From assembly GCA_019155185.1 (NCBI GenBank), contig CM032806.1, forward strand, positions 1-64,000: DNA of 64,000 nt. Direction: 5' to 3'. Origin of the DNA: Beaufortia kweichowensis (lineage: Eukaryota; Chordata; Actinopteri; Cypriniformes; Gastromyzontidae). Below the pieces are notes generated by a model. It was given only the letters and a program-made list of their open reading frames with translations, was not told where the DNA came from and searched no databases. The stretch's first letter is position 1; every line of letters begins with the position of its first letter. Positions 52,526-64,000 of this stretch are shown here, in pieces. Position numbers and translations under genes: made by a program.

Positions 52526-55500
52526 GTGTGCGCGTGCGCAAAACAAACAAAACCAAAGAAGTTAAAGTTAAAACCTGTCAAGGAATAATGGATAGTAATG
52601 TGAAATATCTGATTACAGATCAGTGCTGCTGAATTCAAAGATCTGTGCGGATCTGTTTGACGCATGTTGCCATGACAACGACGCAGTTGAAGTTGAGCGC
52701 TTGCGTCATCATCATTTAAATAAAGAAGATGTGGCCTACAGCTGCTTATATCCTGCTGCGTTTATAGTATAAAATACTTCATTAGAGATTAAAGATATTT
52801 GAATGATAACAATGATTTTCGCCATGAATGTAAAGACGCAATAATCTTCGGTGTTTCTTACTTTCATCCGAGAGGTTATCCTTTGAACATTGTGATACAT
52901 GTGGCTGTAGAGAGTTGTGCATCTGTCCACGGGCTGTGGGTTTAAAATAGCTTGTTAGTACAATGAAAAGGACTCAACGAGGTTGTTATTGTAACACGAA
53001 CATCACAACCATTTACTCTTTGAAATTCATGTCTCAAAGAGTAAATGTAGAGAAAGAGTTAGGTCTTCAGAACACATTTGAACTTTACTTGTTCCTAATA
53101 TAATTGTCTTACAATATTGTTTCGTTTTTAATAATAATAATAATAATAATAAAATTTGCCAAGTACAATAACAACAGAAGAAGGAGAAAGAAAGAAATCA
53201 TACTCCAAATCATAGTTAATCTCATAGTTAGTGAGGTTGAGGGTGTATGACACAGATAGTTATCTTTAATAGCTTCATAATTTCTGCTTTGTGGAGGTAT
53301 TCAATATGTTTTCATTTACAGTTTATGAATAAATGCAACAACTGAGTAAATGTGTTCGATAGTTAACAATACTTAAAACATTCTTCTGTAGACTGAGTTA
53401 TACATTTTATGTAAGTTTGACAATATTGAAGTTACACAAATGATCTTTTCTATTGTACATGCTGTCTGGAAACTGTGTGTTATTTCAAAACATAGTGTTG
53501 GGGTAAGTAGCTTTCCCAACTTTCATGAGGTGAACTGGTAAACAATTTTACTGTGCTAAAATGTTTATAATATTTCGTAAAAGGAGTGCACTAAATCGAA
53601 ATTCGAATATAGATTGTGATCTGAAACAATATTCATTTAATGTTTACTGTAGTAGAATTTCTAGGTACTGTAGTGTTTTGAACCTTTTAAAGTAAATTAT
53701 GTACATGTTTTTCGTGTTGGGTTAGCTTATGTCACAAAGAAATATCACTGAATTATTCAACATTATGACAGAACCACAAAGTGTTAGAACCTACTTTGGA
53801 ATTATAAAAAAAGACCGTTTTTTTAACAGTTTTAATTCTCTCAAATGCACAAGGACATGCGGCTGCACCAGACAAGGATTCACGAGGATAATGCATGAGT
53901 ACATTTGAGAAAAACATTTGTGTAGTTTTACAAGTTTTGACTTAATGACTTTGCTTATATGGAATTTTGGTAGATTAAACCAAAGTTCTGTAAGGTTCGT
54001 TGCCCTTATGTAACAGCTTCTTTATTCTAACAGAGACAATTTTATCTGAGCATAAATGTGCTGTTTGAACTGTTAGGAGGAAAATGACTGTATCACAGAT
54101 TTATGTACCCTTAAGCTTTTCATGTTGCTTACCTCCAAATGTTTTAAGTGATGTTTGTTCAAAGCATTTAATGATTTTATTTTATAATTGCATAAACTTT
54201 TACAGGTCTTTCACACACATTTTTCTCTCTTCAAATACAATAAAGGTTAAAACCCACGGCTTTTCGAATCAAACTGGTGTCTGAATTGTGTTGGTGTTTT
54301 TCTCACCACAGTCCTCTTTACCTCACCGGGATGGTTCATTGAAGCTGCAGCAAATAATAACTGTGTAATTCATTGTTGGCTGCATGTCGCAGTGCATTGT
54401 GGGTAATTGAGTAAGTTTTCTTATCCTCTGACGGACGTCATGCACACAGACACTACTCTGTGATATATCTCGGGGGGAAAAAAGGCTGCAAAGATGAACA
54501 TTAAATGATTATTGCTCTTCTTATGGCCTTTAAAACTTACATATTGAGATACCAAAATCTACAGCAAATGGCTGTTTTGAACATTAAATAAACCAAACCA
54601 ATAAGGTAATGTGCACTTTCCCACACTAATTCATCTTTTTAATGATGAAAACAAATATGGCTCTGGTCAGCTAAGTAATACTTTAAGGTGCAGATGAAAC
54701 AATATGTATAAAAACCCAACAGCTTTTTAAAGATTAATTCAATTGCTAATTTTAGGCTGTTAATAACAGGTAACATGACACTTGCCACAAGCCAGTAAAT
54801 CAAAGAAATACATTTATGACATAGAATCAGACAAAGACATATATGTATATCCACATGCTAACCTTTAACAATTTTTCCAGATGAATATATTCACACATGT
54901 AATGCAGCAGATGCTTCATTCACTTAGAATGATGAATATCTGTGAATACACTGTCAGAGGATAATATTAACTGTTCAGGGTGTTTCCAAAAAGAACTCTT
55001 TAGAAAATGAATGAATGAATGATGTCTGGACGTCATGAGAGGAGCCATATGAAATTCAGCTTAAGTTAACAGCCTGATGATAGTCTTCATAAATCTCAGT
55101 GTGTGAATGGGTTACTGTAATATATACTCACATTTACTGTGTGACTGTAACACAAATATCTGATAATTAAAGTATGCCGAAACATAGGGCTTATGACAAT
55201 ATATGGACTCAAACAAGCAGAGTGAACAAATCTGTTTAACAAATCTCTGACCCTCACCGATGAAATCACATCCTGTCATTTCTAGTCTTGATGCTCCACA
55301 TTTACAAATGTGTGATTGGACGTTCAATTTTCCTACTAAACCTGTGACACAAAATGTAAATCTATTACAATTCTATTAAAAACAAAAGTGTCCTCATGCT
55401 AATATTGTGCTAAATTACACTTTTTGTGGTAAATTTGAACTTTTACTGCCTGCAGTATCTCGTCTCGCAGCATTTGACTGATCCGAAGATAAAACATTCA

Positions 55501-55700
55501 ACATTCAAATCTTCAAGTGGGATTGCAAAATAGTTTTGTGTCATTAAAAATAAATGCAAAACTTCAATGCAGTTTGTTATTTAACATTATGACATTTAAA
55601 CGTTTACAGGTGAAGTCAAGGCAACTAAACATTTCAGTGTTACTAAATCTGTGTTTGTACACTTCAGGAAAAAAGAAACGGTGTCAACAGAAGAAGTGCA
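52526..55700. other. Intergenic interval between ccdc112 and fem1c
   Basis: A/T-rich sequence with an (AAT)n run at 53130-53152 and no recognisable gene, RNA or well-defined mobile element. The first few hundred bases right of 52525 should hold the ccdc112 promoter, but no distinctive motif was seen. Confidence 0.55.
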
Positions 55701-55707
55701 ACAGAGA

Positions 55708-56424
55708 TTTATTGTCAATGATGCTCTAAAGACATTAACAAGCTTTATGCCATTGTAATATGAATATCAAATTTCACTGCAATAAAGTGCAAGTCCTTCT
55801 GAAAGAACTGTACATGTGTGTCATTTACTAGTGTATAGCATCTGTCAAAGAATCAAAAGCCCTTGAGTTCAAACTGCACAAATGAACTTCAACTACACTA
55901 GAGCTGAAGAAGATTCCAGTGAACGCTGAGATCTGATCATAAAACTTCATTACATGCTGCACAATAAAAAAAAGGAGGCTTGTCGACATTAGTTTAGTTG
56001 TTATGGAGTTCAAAGATCTCATGCCTGATCGCTCTAAAATTAGTGTAACAAATAAAGAGAGACTGGAAACGAAACGAAACCAAACAAAAAAACAGGCAGT
56101 AACACAGAAAAGTCCCAACGTTATTAGCCTGTGCATAGAAAGTATAAAAGCACTTATGGTATCTGCAAACATTAGTAAGCATTCTGATTGAGGGAGTAAT
56201 GACAGCATTCCAATGCGCTCCACATACCAGTAATTACATTAAAGTGGCCGCCTCCTACCGTCTTTGCATAGAGAGATTCATACAAAGCATGATACAAACC
56301 TGTCAAAAGCACAAAGAAAACAGGTTCGATCCCGGCAAAGATGGTAGGAACGCATGCCAATGTCTACAGAAGAACTCCATCCAGGAGAGGAAGATCCGTC
56401 ACAATCCCAGACGTCCTTGCATCA
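55708..56424 (-). other. fem1c 3' untranslated region
   Basis: Noncoding sequence after the fem1c stop. A candidate minus-strand AATAAA lies at 55708-55713, giving a 3' UTR of about 0.7 kb. Several alternative signals are possible in this A/T-rich region. Confidence 0.4.
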
Positions 56425-58817
56425 CTATCTGTGCAGCAACACAAAGGCCTCCAGGCGCTCGGGGATGTTTCCTCGGTACGCCAGGCCGTGTTTAACAATG
56501 GCCCTGGCCGCCAGACACTGTAGCGTGGTGTGATTGATGGGCTGAATCAGATTCTTGGCCATCTCCTTCTCGTCCAGCAGGTCGCACGCAGTCTGTCTGA
56601 AGGAATTGGTGCTGTCAAAATGCGTCCCGCAGGCGATCAGCAGGTTCATGATGTCAGGATGGTTGTTGGGCGCGGCCCACGTGAAGAGGGCTGTTGTTGT
56701 CCTCATCGCGACAGTTCACGTCGGCGCCGCACTCCAGGAGGATGGGCGCCACTTGAAGCGGGGAACCGACAGAGCCGGATAAGCGCCCACGCAGGTGGTG
56801 TTTCTGTCCACGGCCAGGTGAAGAGGGCTGTAGCGTTCTTGCCACAGGGCTGCAGCTTGAGAAACCTGTAAATGGTCTCCTTCTTGAAGTGATCCTCCTC
56901 GACAGTACAAAGGGACTTTCTCCAGCAAGCAGATAAGATGTAAGATGATGGAGAGCACCTTGCTAAGCTGAGCGGATCGGGCCGGGTGCGGCTGTTTGGC
57001 GGCTGCCTTTCGATCTCCAGAAGCGCTTTGCTGAGTATCTCCATCAGGTCGTCAAAGGACACCGAGGTGCCCAGAAGGCCCTTGGCGCGGTCCTGCAGCA
57101 TAAAGGAGAAGAGCTCGGCGAAAGACAGCAGACTGCTGGCCGTCATGGGGCTGAGCGGGTCCAAGTTATTCTGCTGCATGTCCAGAGCGTACTTCCACAG
57201 CCTGATGCATCGCTCGAAGTTCCCCGAGTCCGCGTAGACGGCTCCTCTGTAGCGGATGTAGTAGGACGTGTCGGGGTGCGACGGGCCGAGAATGCGCTCT
57301 CGAATGAGCAGGGCCTGCATTCTCATGTCGTCGGGGTCCGCGATCAAGCCGTCCAGCTCCTCGAACGTGTTTACCTCTTTGGCACAGTCGTACGCCACCA
57401 CCTGCTGCCTGGGTTCGTCTTTCAGAAGAATGGGGTTCGAGTCGCCGTATCTCATATCCATAGCTCTCTTCCAGCACTTTAGCGCTCCCAGAAGATCCCT
57501 CTTTTTATCCATGAACGCCCCAGCAGTTCCAGAGCATTTATCCGCTCGCTTCTGTTCGTCTGAGGATGTTGCGTGAGGAAGTCAACAATATTTGCGTGGC
57601 CCGTCACGCTGGCGGAGAGCAACGGCGTCATTCCGTACCCGTCCTTCTCCATGCTGGCTCCGAACTTCAGCAGCATCTTCATGATCTCTAAACTCCCAGA
57701 TTCGGCGCAGTCATGTAAAGCCGTGTTACCTGTCAAGGACACAAAAAGAATACTGTCAGTAATCCATCAATGAACATGACGACCACACAACATCTGCTAC
57801 TGGTAAATACACCATTCTTTATCTTGGGTATACGTATACAAGGTGCAGTGCGTTTATTCTGAGATATTTAGCTGCATCAAACAGAATTTCATCTCAACCG
57901 AGTTAGGGTTGAGAATGTTGTGTAAACATGTTTTCTGCATTCTGTTTGCGGCTTCTAATGGCCCAGATGTTTAACGCTTTAAAAATCATTTGTTGATCAA
58001 CACTTGATCACAATAAAATCTTTCTTAGAATTTTAAAAAGCACTTACAATTTCAACATGATTAATGTTGATTATTTATGACATCATATCAATTACTGGTA
58101 ATTCAGCTCTGAATACATGATATACTGCACTTCTAACATGTGTGCACAGCTGTCGGTGGGAATTTGCTGTCGCCGTATCGCTCTGAATTTGTGCAAACAC
58201 AGCCAGATAGTTGACAAGTTCTTTTGCAAGTAAAAGAAAATGAACAATTTCAAGGTAACACAACCGTGATGAGAAATTCTCGCACCTTTGCGCTTTTTTC
58301 TGTTCACGTCGGCCTTTCTCCAGCAGATACTGCGCGATCTCCCTGTGGCCCTTATAACATGATATCATGAGGGCGCGTGTGGCGTGCCTGTTGGCCACTT
58401 CCAGATCTGCTTTGTGCTCCACCAAATATCTGACAATATCCAAATGTCCATCGAAACAAGCGCTCATGGCGTCCGGAGTTCGTGGCGTCGTGCTGTTAAC
58501 GGACGCGCGTGACCCAGCAGCGACTGCACGACTTTTAAATGTCCGGTGGCGGCGACTTGGCCCACAGGTCGCCCTCGATGACCTCGCCCGTCAAAGTTAG
58601 CAGACCACCGACCCGACTGACTGGGCGCAGCAGCATTCGATGAGGTACTCCACCAGCTCCAGGTGCCCGTAACGGGGCCATCAATGTGGCGTGGCTCCGT
58701 TTGTCTTCTCCGCCATCAGCTTCATCGCGTCGTGATCGGTTTTATTCTCCAGCAGTTTCTGCAGGAGCCTCAGTTTGCCGTCTCTGGCTGCGTTAAAAGC
58801 GGCGGTTTTAAATCCAT
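56425..58817 (-). CDS. fem1c: FEM1C-type substrate receptor of CUL2 E3 ligase, many frame breaks in this assembly
   Basis: Two coding exons: 58286-58817 and 56425-57729 (exon 2 opens GNTALHDCAESGSLEIM). Segments recoverable in different frames run in family order: ankyrin repeats (CFDGHLDIVRYLVEHKADLE, ISCYKGHREIAQYLLEKG), the TPR-like part (DKKRDLLGALKCW, then IRERILGPSHPDTSYYIRYR and GNFERCIRLWKYALDMQQ), a second ankyrin block (ILLECGADVNCRDEDNNSPL) and the C-terminal VHL-box region (IQPINHTTLQCLAARAI, ending EAFVLLHR). Together they cover about 610 codons, close to human FEM1C (617). FEM1C is the CRL2 receptor for C-terminal arginine degrons. The first shift comes within ten bases of the ATG, and at least six more follow (near 58300, 57515, 56980, 56920, 56840 and 56700). 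The strong conservation between shifts argues for sequence error or a very recent loss. Confidence 0.9.
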
Positions 58818-58951
58818 GGCATAAAGCCCTGTGACTCCTACTGAACAAAAACACAAGACATTTGTCAGCACATATTTCACGTTCATACTTTGTGTAGATT
58901 CACGATTTTTTTATTGTTGAGGTACTTGCATATAGTGTGACACATAAGCCC

Positions 58952-58982
<31 letters not shown>

Positions 58983-59519
58983 TTATTACAAGGGTAGTTG
59001 ACAAATGTCTGTGTGACATATAAAAAAATTTAGTAAAAAAAACCCTAACAATTAAAATAAATCCTTCCCATCCTATTTGTAACCCCAACAATGAGGGTAA
59101 ATCTCTAATGTAGTTTTTTTTTCTGCATTTTTGCTATCACATCATAGGACACAGGCACATATTTATTTGTTAACCACCCATAAACAGGTTAGTTAGTGTG
59201 GTCATCATTAAACAGACATGAAGAAGACTCTATCACACATGTGAGTGATCTTTGCTCAAGTCTATACATGTAAATGATGTATGAGTTCATGTAAGCACAC
59301 TTACAGTTGACTTGCTTTAAACAATCACCAACTATTACTGTCTCTGTGTCATTTACTGTAACACTTAAATACATTCAGTGATATAAAGCAATGTTCCGTG
59401 ATAGTGTGTTATTCAGTGTCAGCATATATTATGACATGAGGAGGTTTTGCATGTTTGTTTAAGTGTGTGTTTTATCTAGGTAGTGTGGTTTGTGTTCTTG
59501 TGTCTATGTTTATTGTGTT
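58818..59519 (-). other. fem1c intron upstream of the coding start
   Basis: The start exon has an acceptor TTTTTGTTCAG|TAGGAGT at about 58842-58852, so a noncoding first exon must lie further right. This stretch is A/T-rich intron with no gene. Confidence 0.5.
58952..58977. repeat. Short (CT)n microsatellite
   Basis: About thirteen CT units in the first intron of fem1c. Confidence 0.9.
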
Positions 59520-60060
59520 ATACTGTATGTCGTCAGGATGGAGGCCGCGCGCGCACACTGCACTCACCCCTCACGCGCGCGCTTGATCCTTCACGCTGTT
59601 TCCAGATCAGATGTCTCGGTTTATCCTGTAAGTGTTGTTTTACTCGTGTTAAATTACAGTGAATATAGTTCAGCTCATTCCCGAGTCTAAATAAAACCAT
59701 ATAAGAAGAGAGTCGCTGCGGATCTTCCTCCCCCCGCGCGTCACACGTTTCTTCCTGTAACATTGAGCGACATTAAACAAACACGATCAAACCTGAACAG
59801 CTGTCAACTACAGAATGAAATAAACAAACGTCATCATCCTGGTTTAAATGTTCATTGCTGTCCGTCTGTCGTCAGTTTGTCTTTCAGCTCGTCTGTTGTT
59901 GATCAGATCGCTGCTCGGTTATTTTTCAGTCTGTAACAGCGACCGACAGTTCCGCCCCATTTCGGCTGATTGACAGTCCAGCCGCCCAATCAGGGTCTTC
60001 GCACATCGTTTCCCATTTAAAGGTAAAGCAGAGCAGTCACGACACGAGCTCGAGCGCTTT
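59520..60060 (-). promoter_or_regulatory. CpG-rich fem1c promoter region
   Basis: CpG-dense DNA with GCGCGCGCAC (59546-59556), CACGCGCGCGC (59571-59581), CCCCGCGCGTCAC and CCGCCCAATCAGGG (59979-59993, a CCAAT box on the plus strand). On the minus strand a possible noncoding exon ends GAGGG|GTGAGTGC at about 59567. Direction is inferred from fem1c; the exact start is not visible. Confidence 0.45.
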
Positions 60061-61154
60061 TAATAACACCATCTGACGCGTATGAGTATCATGATCATCA
60101 CAAGAAGAAGAAGATATGAAAGTTAATAACACATGATGAAGGCTAAACAGAAAGCCACTTAACGGTGCTCTAGACAAAAATGGACTTAAAAGTGATTTAT
60201 CAACGTGGCGTCGACAACCTTTTTTCTTTCATAAATACACATTCCGTGTGAATCAGATGTTTACTGTCAGCGCCCCCTAAAGAACACACGACAAAGTGTC
60301 TTCTGAAATCAGCCCGATGCGACAGGATTAGGGTTGTTTAAAAAAGAAAACACAAACGAGTTAGATTTGTTCAGACTGTTATTATTATAAGAGTTAAACT
60401 GATCCAGTGGTGAAATCTGTGTTGATCACATGCACAGTTTTATATATGACACCATACCAACAGAAGATGTTGTGAAACTACAGATTTGTTCAAAATATAA
60501 TTTCATCAACTGATGAAAACATCATCTGTTAGACAAATGCATAATATATCGTTCGAGTGCAGTCAGTGTACCTTATATTTATCGCTCAAGACTGTCGAAC
60601 ACTTTTTGCATTTGGAAATTTAAATGATATAATACCGTAATGTGCAGATGTTTTAGGTGACACAAAATAATATGAAGAGGCTGATTTTTACCTTAAGACA
60701 TTTATTACCCCAAACAAACAAAGTCAAGAAATAAACCACTATTAAAAAGAAATGAATAAATCTACTATAAAACACACCAATCATGGAAACAAAAAGACAT
60801 AACTATGAGAAATATCAGCTTAAAGGAAGAACAACAAAAATAAAGCACATAAAGCTCTCCTGCATTCATAATAGACAGTGGATTCATTTAGACTGAAGTT
60901 ATGTTTTAAGTCTGCAGATACAGCGATGATACAAACTATGCGAGCTGATCTACAATGTACAGTATACATCCTTTATTGTTCACTTACATTTCACATGTAA
61001 AAATTCAACCTGCATACAAAATAAATTAGATTTAGTTTCATTTTGAATTGAAATTATTATTTGCTGGAAATGGAACATACAATTCACACTCAGAAATAAA
61101 TGAAAACACGGTCAAGATGTTGTTTAAATAACTCTACTTTGTAGGTGACTTTCT
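60061..61154. other. fem1c to tmed7 interval
   Basis: Gene-free A/T-rich sequence. The right part should be the tmed7 3' UTR; a candidate minus-strand AATAAA lies at 60972-60977. Nothing else was recognised. Confidence 0.45.
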
Positions 61155-61225
61155 TTAAAACACAGCCTCAAGATTTGCGACCCGTCCGAGGTCCCGTGCT
61201 TTCGACGGTGAGCTCCCCGCGCGAT

Positions 61226-62613
61226 TCACGATCCTACGAGTTGTTGTGGTTTTCTTGTCTGAAAAGAAACTCCTAAGAAGAACGACTTGACTGATACTGA
61301 CCACTAACAGGATAAAGGCCTCGCCGATAGACCAGAACGCCACTCTGGTGTTCAGATCCTCCGCTTCGGCTCTGACCCTGCGCCTCTGCATGACGGAAAT
61401 GTGTCTGATAGTCGATCCGCAGTTCAAGGCCGTGAATAGAGAGGCATGCAGACTCCATCTGAAAAAAAGAATTGTAATTTTCTTTAGCACTGGTTGATGT
61501 TATCGTGGTTCTTTGAAGGTTCAGGGCCCTTTTATCTCCAAAGAGAAATGCACTCAGACCTGATCAACACAAGATGACTTACTGTTTTTGTTCTGAACAG
61601 TGAAGATATAAAATATATTCTGTTTTATTCTCTTCTCTTATATCAGGTTCGCTATCTCACATCAGTACACATGCTCAGTGAAGTTTCTGTGTCTACAGGT
61701 TACATGGATGATGAACACATCATCGCTATAAAGCCCAAAGTACACTGAATACAAAAGCAACAGATGATGATACAAGGCTACAGCTTACACTTTACTCAAA
61801 TGTCAGTAATAATTGTAAAAACATTTACTTTTTAAGAGTAGTCATTAAAGTCAAAAATACCAGAAAAGGGTCTTTATATCAGTAAACTCTAATATAAGTT
61901 TTGTAGATGTGTCTTGTGCATTCAGGCTTATATATAGGTGGTTGCATAAACCGCACGCAGCTCACTATTTAAATTTCTTCTCAGCTTTCTGCCATTAGGA
62001 TTATTATCACTGCAAACTGACATGGATCTGTCAGGAAATGACAAATAACACAGATCTGATCACAGTCTTAAAGTCAAATGAATGCACATGCATTTGTTTG
62101 TGTATCACCTGTGTTAAAGCTGTGACTCTGTTCTCATTGGGGAAAAGAGGAGGATCATCACCAACTTGAAAGTCAAAATACACAGTCTTGTGGGTGAAAG
62201 TGGAGAATTCATTGCTGAAGCAAAACTTATATGTGCCGTTTCGTGCAGCTGTGAACGTAAAAGCTATCGTACTGTTTCTTCATCTCTTTATAGAGGACAG
62301 TGCCATCAGGGTCCTCGAGACGACAGTCAACATCATAATGTCCTCCTGTGACCACCTGCAGAACACACACACACACACAGTGAACACTTCTGACGTGAGC
62401 TCTATTGAGCTCAAATGTTATCGTGTTGAGCTCATTTACCTGGAACTCAAGTGTACATTTAGTGCCGATGATGATGTCTTCATAGAAACACTGCTTGGCG
62501 TTATCCGGCAGCTCGAACGTGAGTTCAGAGGCGCGAGCGCACGCGAAAATCAGCAGCAGAACACAACCCAACATTATCATCCTCCTCCTCATCATCATCA
62601 TCATCATCATCAC
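61226..62613 (-). CDS. tmed7: Transmembrane emp24 domain protein 7 (p24 gamma family)
   Basis: Three exons: 62440-62613 (signal peptide LGCVLLLIFACARA, then SELTFELPDNAKQCFYEDI), 62109-62355 (VVTGGHYDVDCRLEDPDG, later FCFSNEFSTFTHKTVYFDFQ) and about 61226-61458 (MESACLSIH, IDYQTHFR, AEDLNTRVAFWSIGEAF, then a single membrane span ILLVVSISQVVLL and the tail RSFFSDKKTTTTR). The GOLD domain cysteines are present. p24 proteins cycle between ER and Golgi as cargo receptors; the FF motif in the tail binds COPII/COPI coat. One extra base in the AAAA at 62259-62262 shifts exon 2, and exon 3 has at least one more shift. The end at 61226 gives the family ending (..GS-stop); the uncorrected frame runs on to 61155. 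The length is about 217 residues against 224 in human. Confidence 0.92.
62592..62613 (-). repeat. (ATG)n trinucleotide repeat at the tmed7 start codon
   Basis: Eight ATG codons in tandem precede three Arg codons (AGG) and then ATG-ATA-ATG. Any of ten ATGs could initiate; the signal peptide begins right after the last one. Confidence 0.85.
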
Positions 62614-62869
62614 ACCTGCAGGTCACACAGCAGTGATGTCATCCAGTCTGATTACATCATGATCATGTTCATTTAGTACAGTAATGCTCATAGTCATAGC
62701 CTAGCGTTGTGTTACAATAAGACGGATATCCGCTAATTACACGACGATTAAAGATCTCATCTGACTGTCATCAAACACAACCATATAAACACACGTCACA
62801 CAATCCGTCATTTACATGATTAACATTTTAAAAAACACCGAGTTTATTCATCCATCTGTGCATCTTACC

Positions 62870-62945
62870 TCTACACTCGACCGGAAGCAGGAAGTCGTCT
62901 GACGGGTGACATTGCACGTACGTACGTAATTGCGTCACCGAGAGC
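62870..62945 (-). promoter_or_regulatory. tmed7 promoter region
   Basis: CCGGAAGCAGGAAG (ETS-type cores) and the alternating palindrome ACGTACGTACGT (62916-62927) lie about 260-330 bases upstream of the tmed7 ATG in a small CpG-bearing stretch. No TATA box was seen. Confidence 0.4.
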
Positions 62946-64000
62946 TACCGTAAGAAATGTTTTTATTTTTCATTTTTATTTGCAAAAAAACAAATATTAG
63001 GGGACAAATAGGGACAAAGAAAAAATAAATAAATAAAATAAAATAAAAAAATACAATTAACTCATTAAACATTGTTTTATAAAACGGGATGTTTATTGGG
63101 AAATATTTTGACAATAATAGTGAAAAGTCAGAGGCAAATGCTTTACAGTTCAAATTGAAAGGAATCTTGCTTTATGAATATGTTATTTACCCATCAAACA
63201 AAGAACATAATGAAAAGCATCAGCGTGAGAGAACGCTTAACATGTCACACATTAAAATGACGCAGTGAAGAAACACACAAAGAATAAATGTGAACTAGAT
63301 TTTTCCTCCTCTTGGCAAAGAGAACAAACTGGGAAAATGTTTTGAAATAATTCATTTCAGTTTGTTACATGGGCAGTAATGATAAATCATTTTTAAATGA
63401 ATTTCATTAACTTTATTATTAATTATAATAAAGTTAAAATTATTAACTTTAAAAATTAGTTTGGTGCTGTCCATACGTTTCACAAATTAAGATTTGTATA
63501 AAGTGCTCACCATTTCTCATGGGCATTACTAACTGAGTGGTTATTTCCCATGATAGAATTTGATTTGTGCATTTAATATCCAAAGGCTATAACCCTTGTA
63601 TGAAAGGTTGAGGGATAGTCAATGTCATGCTGCAATAACGGTAAGAAATGTTGATTGAGCGTCAGTAAAACTTGCTGCCTTGGACATTTTCTATCAATGA
63701 GCATCAGGCTTTTATCTGAATCATCGTGATGTTCATCTGACCAGCAGAGAGCGCCGATCAGCTGCTTTTACACACACTCGTGATGATGATGATGATGATG
63801 ATCAAATTCACATCTAAATGATCTGAAATCGGCAACATTTACTGACATAACATCCCTGGTAAGTTATATTTTGTATTATTATTAGTAGTAGTAGAAGAAA
63901 TAGTAGAAGTAATAATAGTTATATTAGTATTTTGTGATACAGAGATACTGTTCATTGACAAAAAAATTATTGAGCTGTTTTTAAGCCTCATATGAGCTGC
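62946..64000. other. Gene-free end of the window
   Basis: A/T-rich sequence with no recognised gene. It contains a (GAT)n run at 63781-63802 and an A/T-only stretch near 63410-63460. In the human order TICAM2 or its relatives would lie beyond tmed7, but nothing coding was seen before the window ends. Confidence 0.5.

Noticed and set aside
55994..56223. Phe/Leu-rich minus-strand frame
   Set aside because: It lies in the fem1c 3' UTR and has hydrophobic A/T-driven composition; no family match.
56986..57576. Plus-strand frames over fem1c
   Set aside because: Antisense shadows of the conserved TPR-like segment of fem1c.

Overview
This window is vertebrate nuclear DNA. The intron-rich genes, the repeat tags and the gene content point to a teleost fish, probably cyprinid-like (an inference from interspersed repeats only). 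It appears to be the left end of a chromosome. Positions 1-5600 are an array of telomere-type repeats on the C-rich strand (CCCTAA plus many CTCCTAA, TTTAAC and CTAGCC variants), which is the orientation expected at a left end. Then come a short unique block that ends in inverted TTAGGG repeats (5601-5908), a 48-bp minisatellite (6371-6808), and about 7 kb of subtelomeric higher-order repeat (6818-14140) with no recognisable protein gene. Positions 14.1-18.5 kb are gene-poor.

Seven protein genes follow. Two are divergent neighbours: pym1 on the minus strand (18590-19821) and spats2 on the plus strand (23141-29311). A transposon-rich interval (30.5-33.1 kb) separates them from five minus-strand genes in a row: trim36, pggt1b, ccdc112, fem1c and tmed7. 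That run matches the TRIM36-PGGT1B-CCDC112-FEM1C-TMED7 neighbourhood that I recall from human 5q22.3, while PYM1 and SPATS2 are on human 12q13. The transposon island may therefore mark an evolutionary junction.

The products are not one pathway. They are an exon-junction-complex recycling factor (pym1), a UBA-like RNA-associated protein (spats2), a microtubule-linked RING E3 ligase (trim36), the beta subunit of geranylgeranyltransferase I (pggt1b), a coiled-coil centriolar-satellite-type protein (ccdc112), a CUL2 substrate receptor (fem1c) and a p24 cargo receptor (tmed7).

Frame integrity is uneven. pym1 and ccdc112 read cleanly through all exons. spats2 has two single-base insertions. trim36, pggt1b, fem1c and tmed7 have several one-base shifts, often in short homopolymers, although the protein on each side of each shift is well conserved and the splice sites are intact. 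I read this mainly as residual long-read assembly error and not gene death, but the sequence alone cannot decide.

I found no CRISPR array, operon or other prokaryotic feature. The most unusual material is the layered telomeric array, the subtelomeric repeat whose telomere-facing strand carries recurrent splice-donor-like sites, a three-level nested transposon with a clear hAT core, and a GC-AG intron in spats2 that the reading frame requires.
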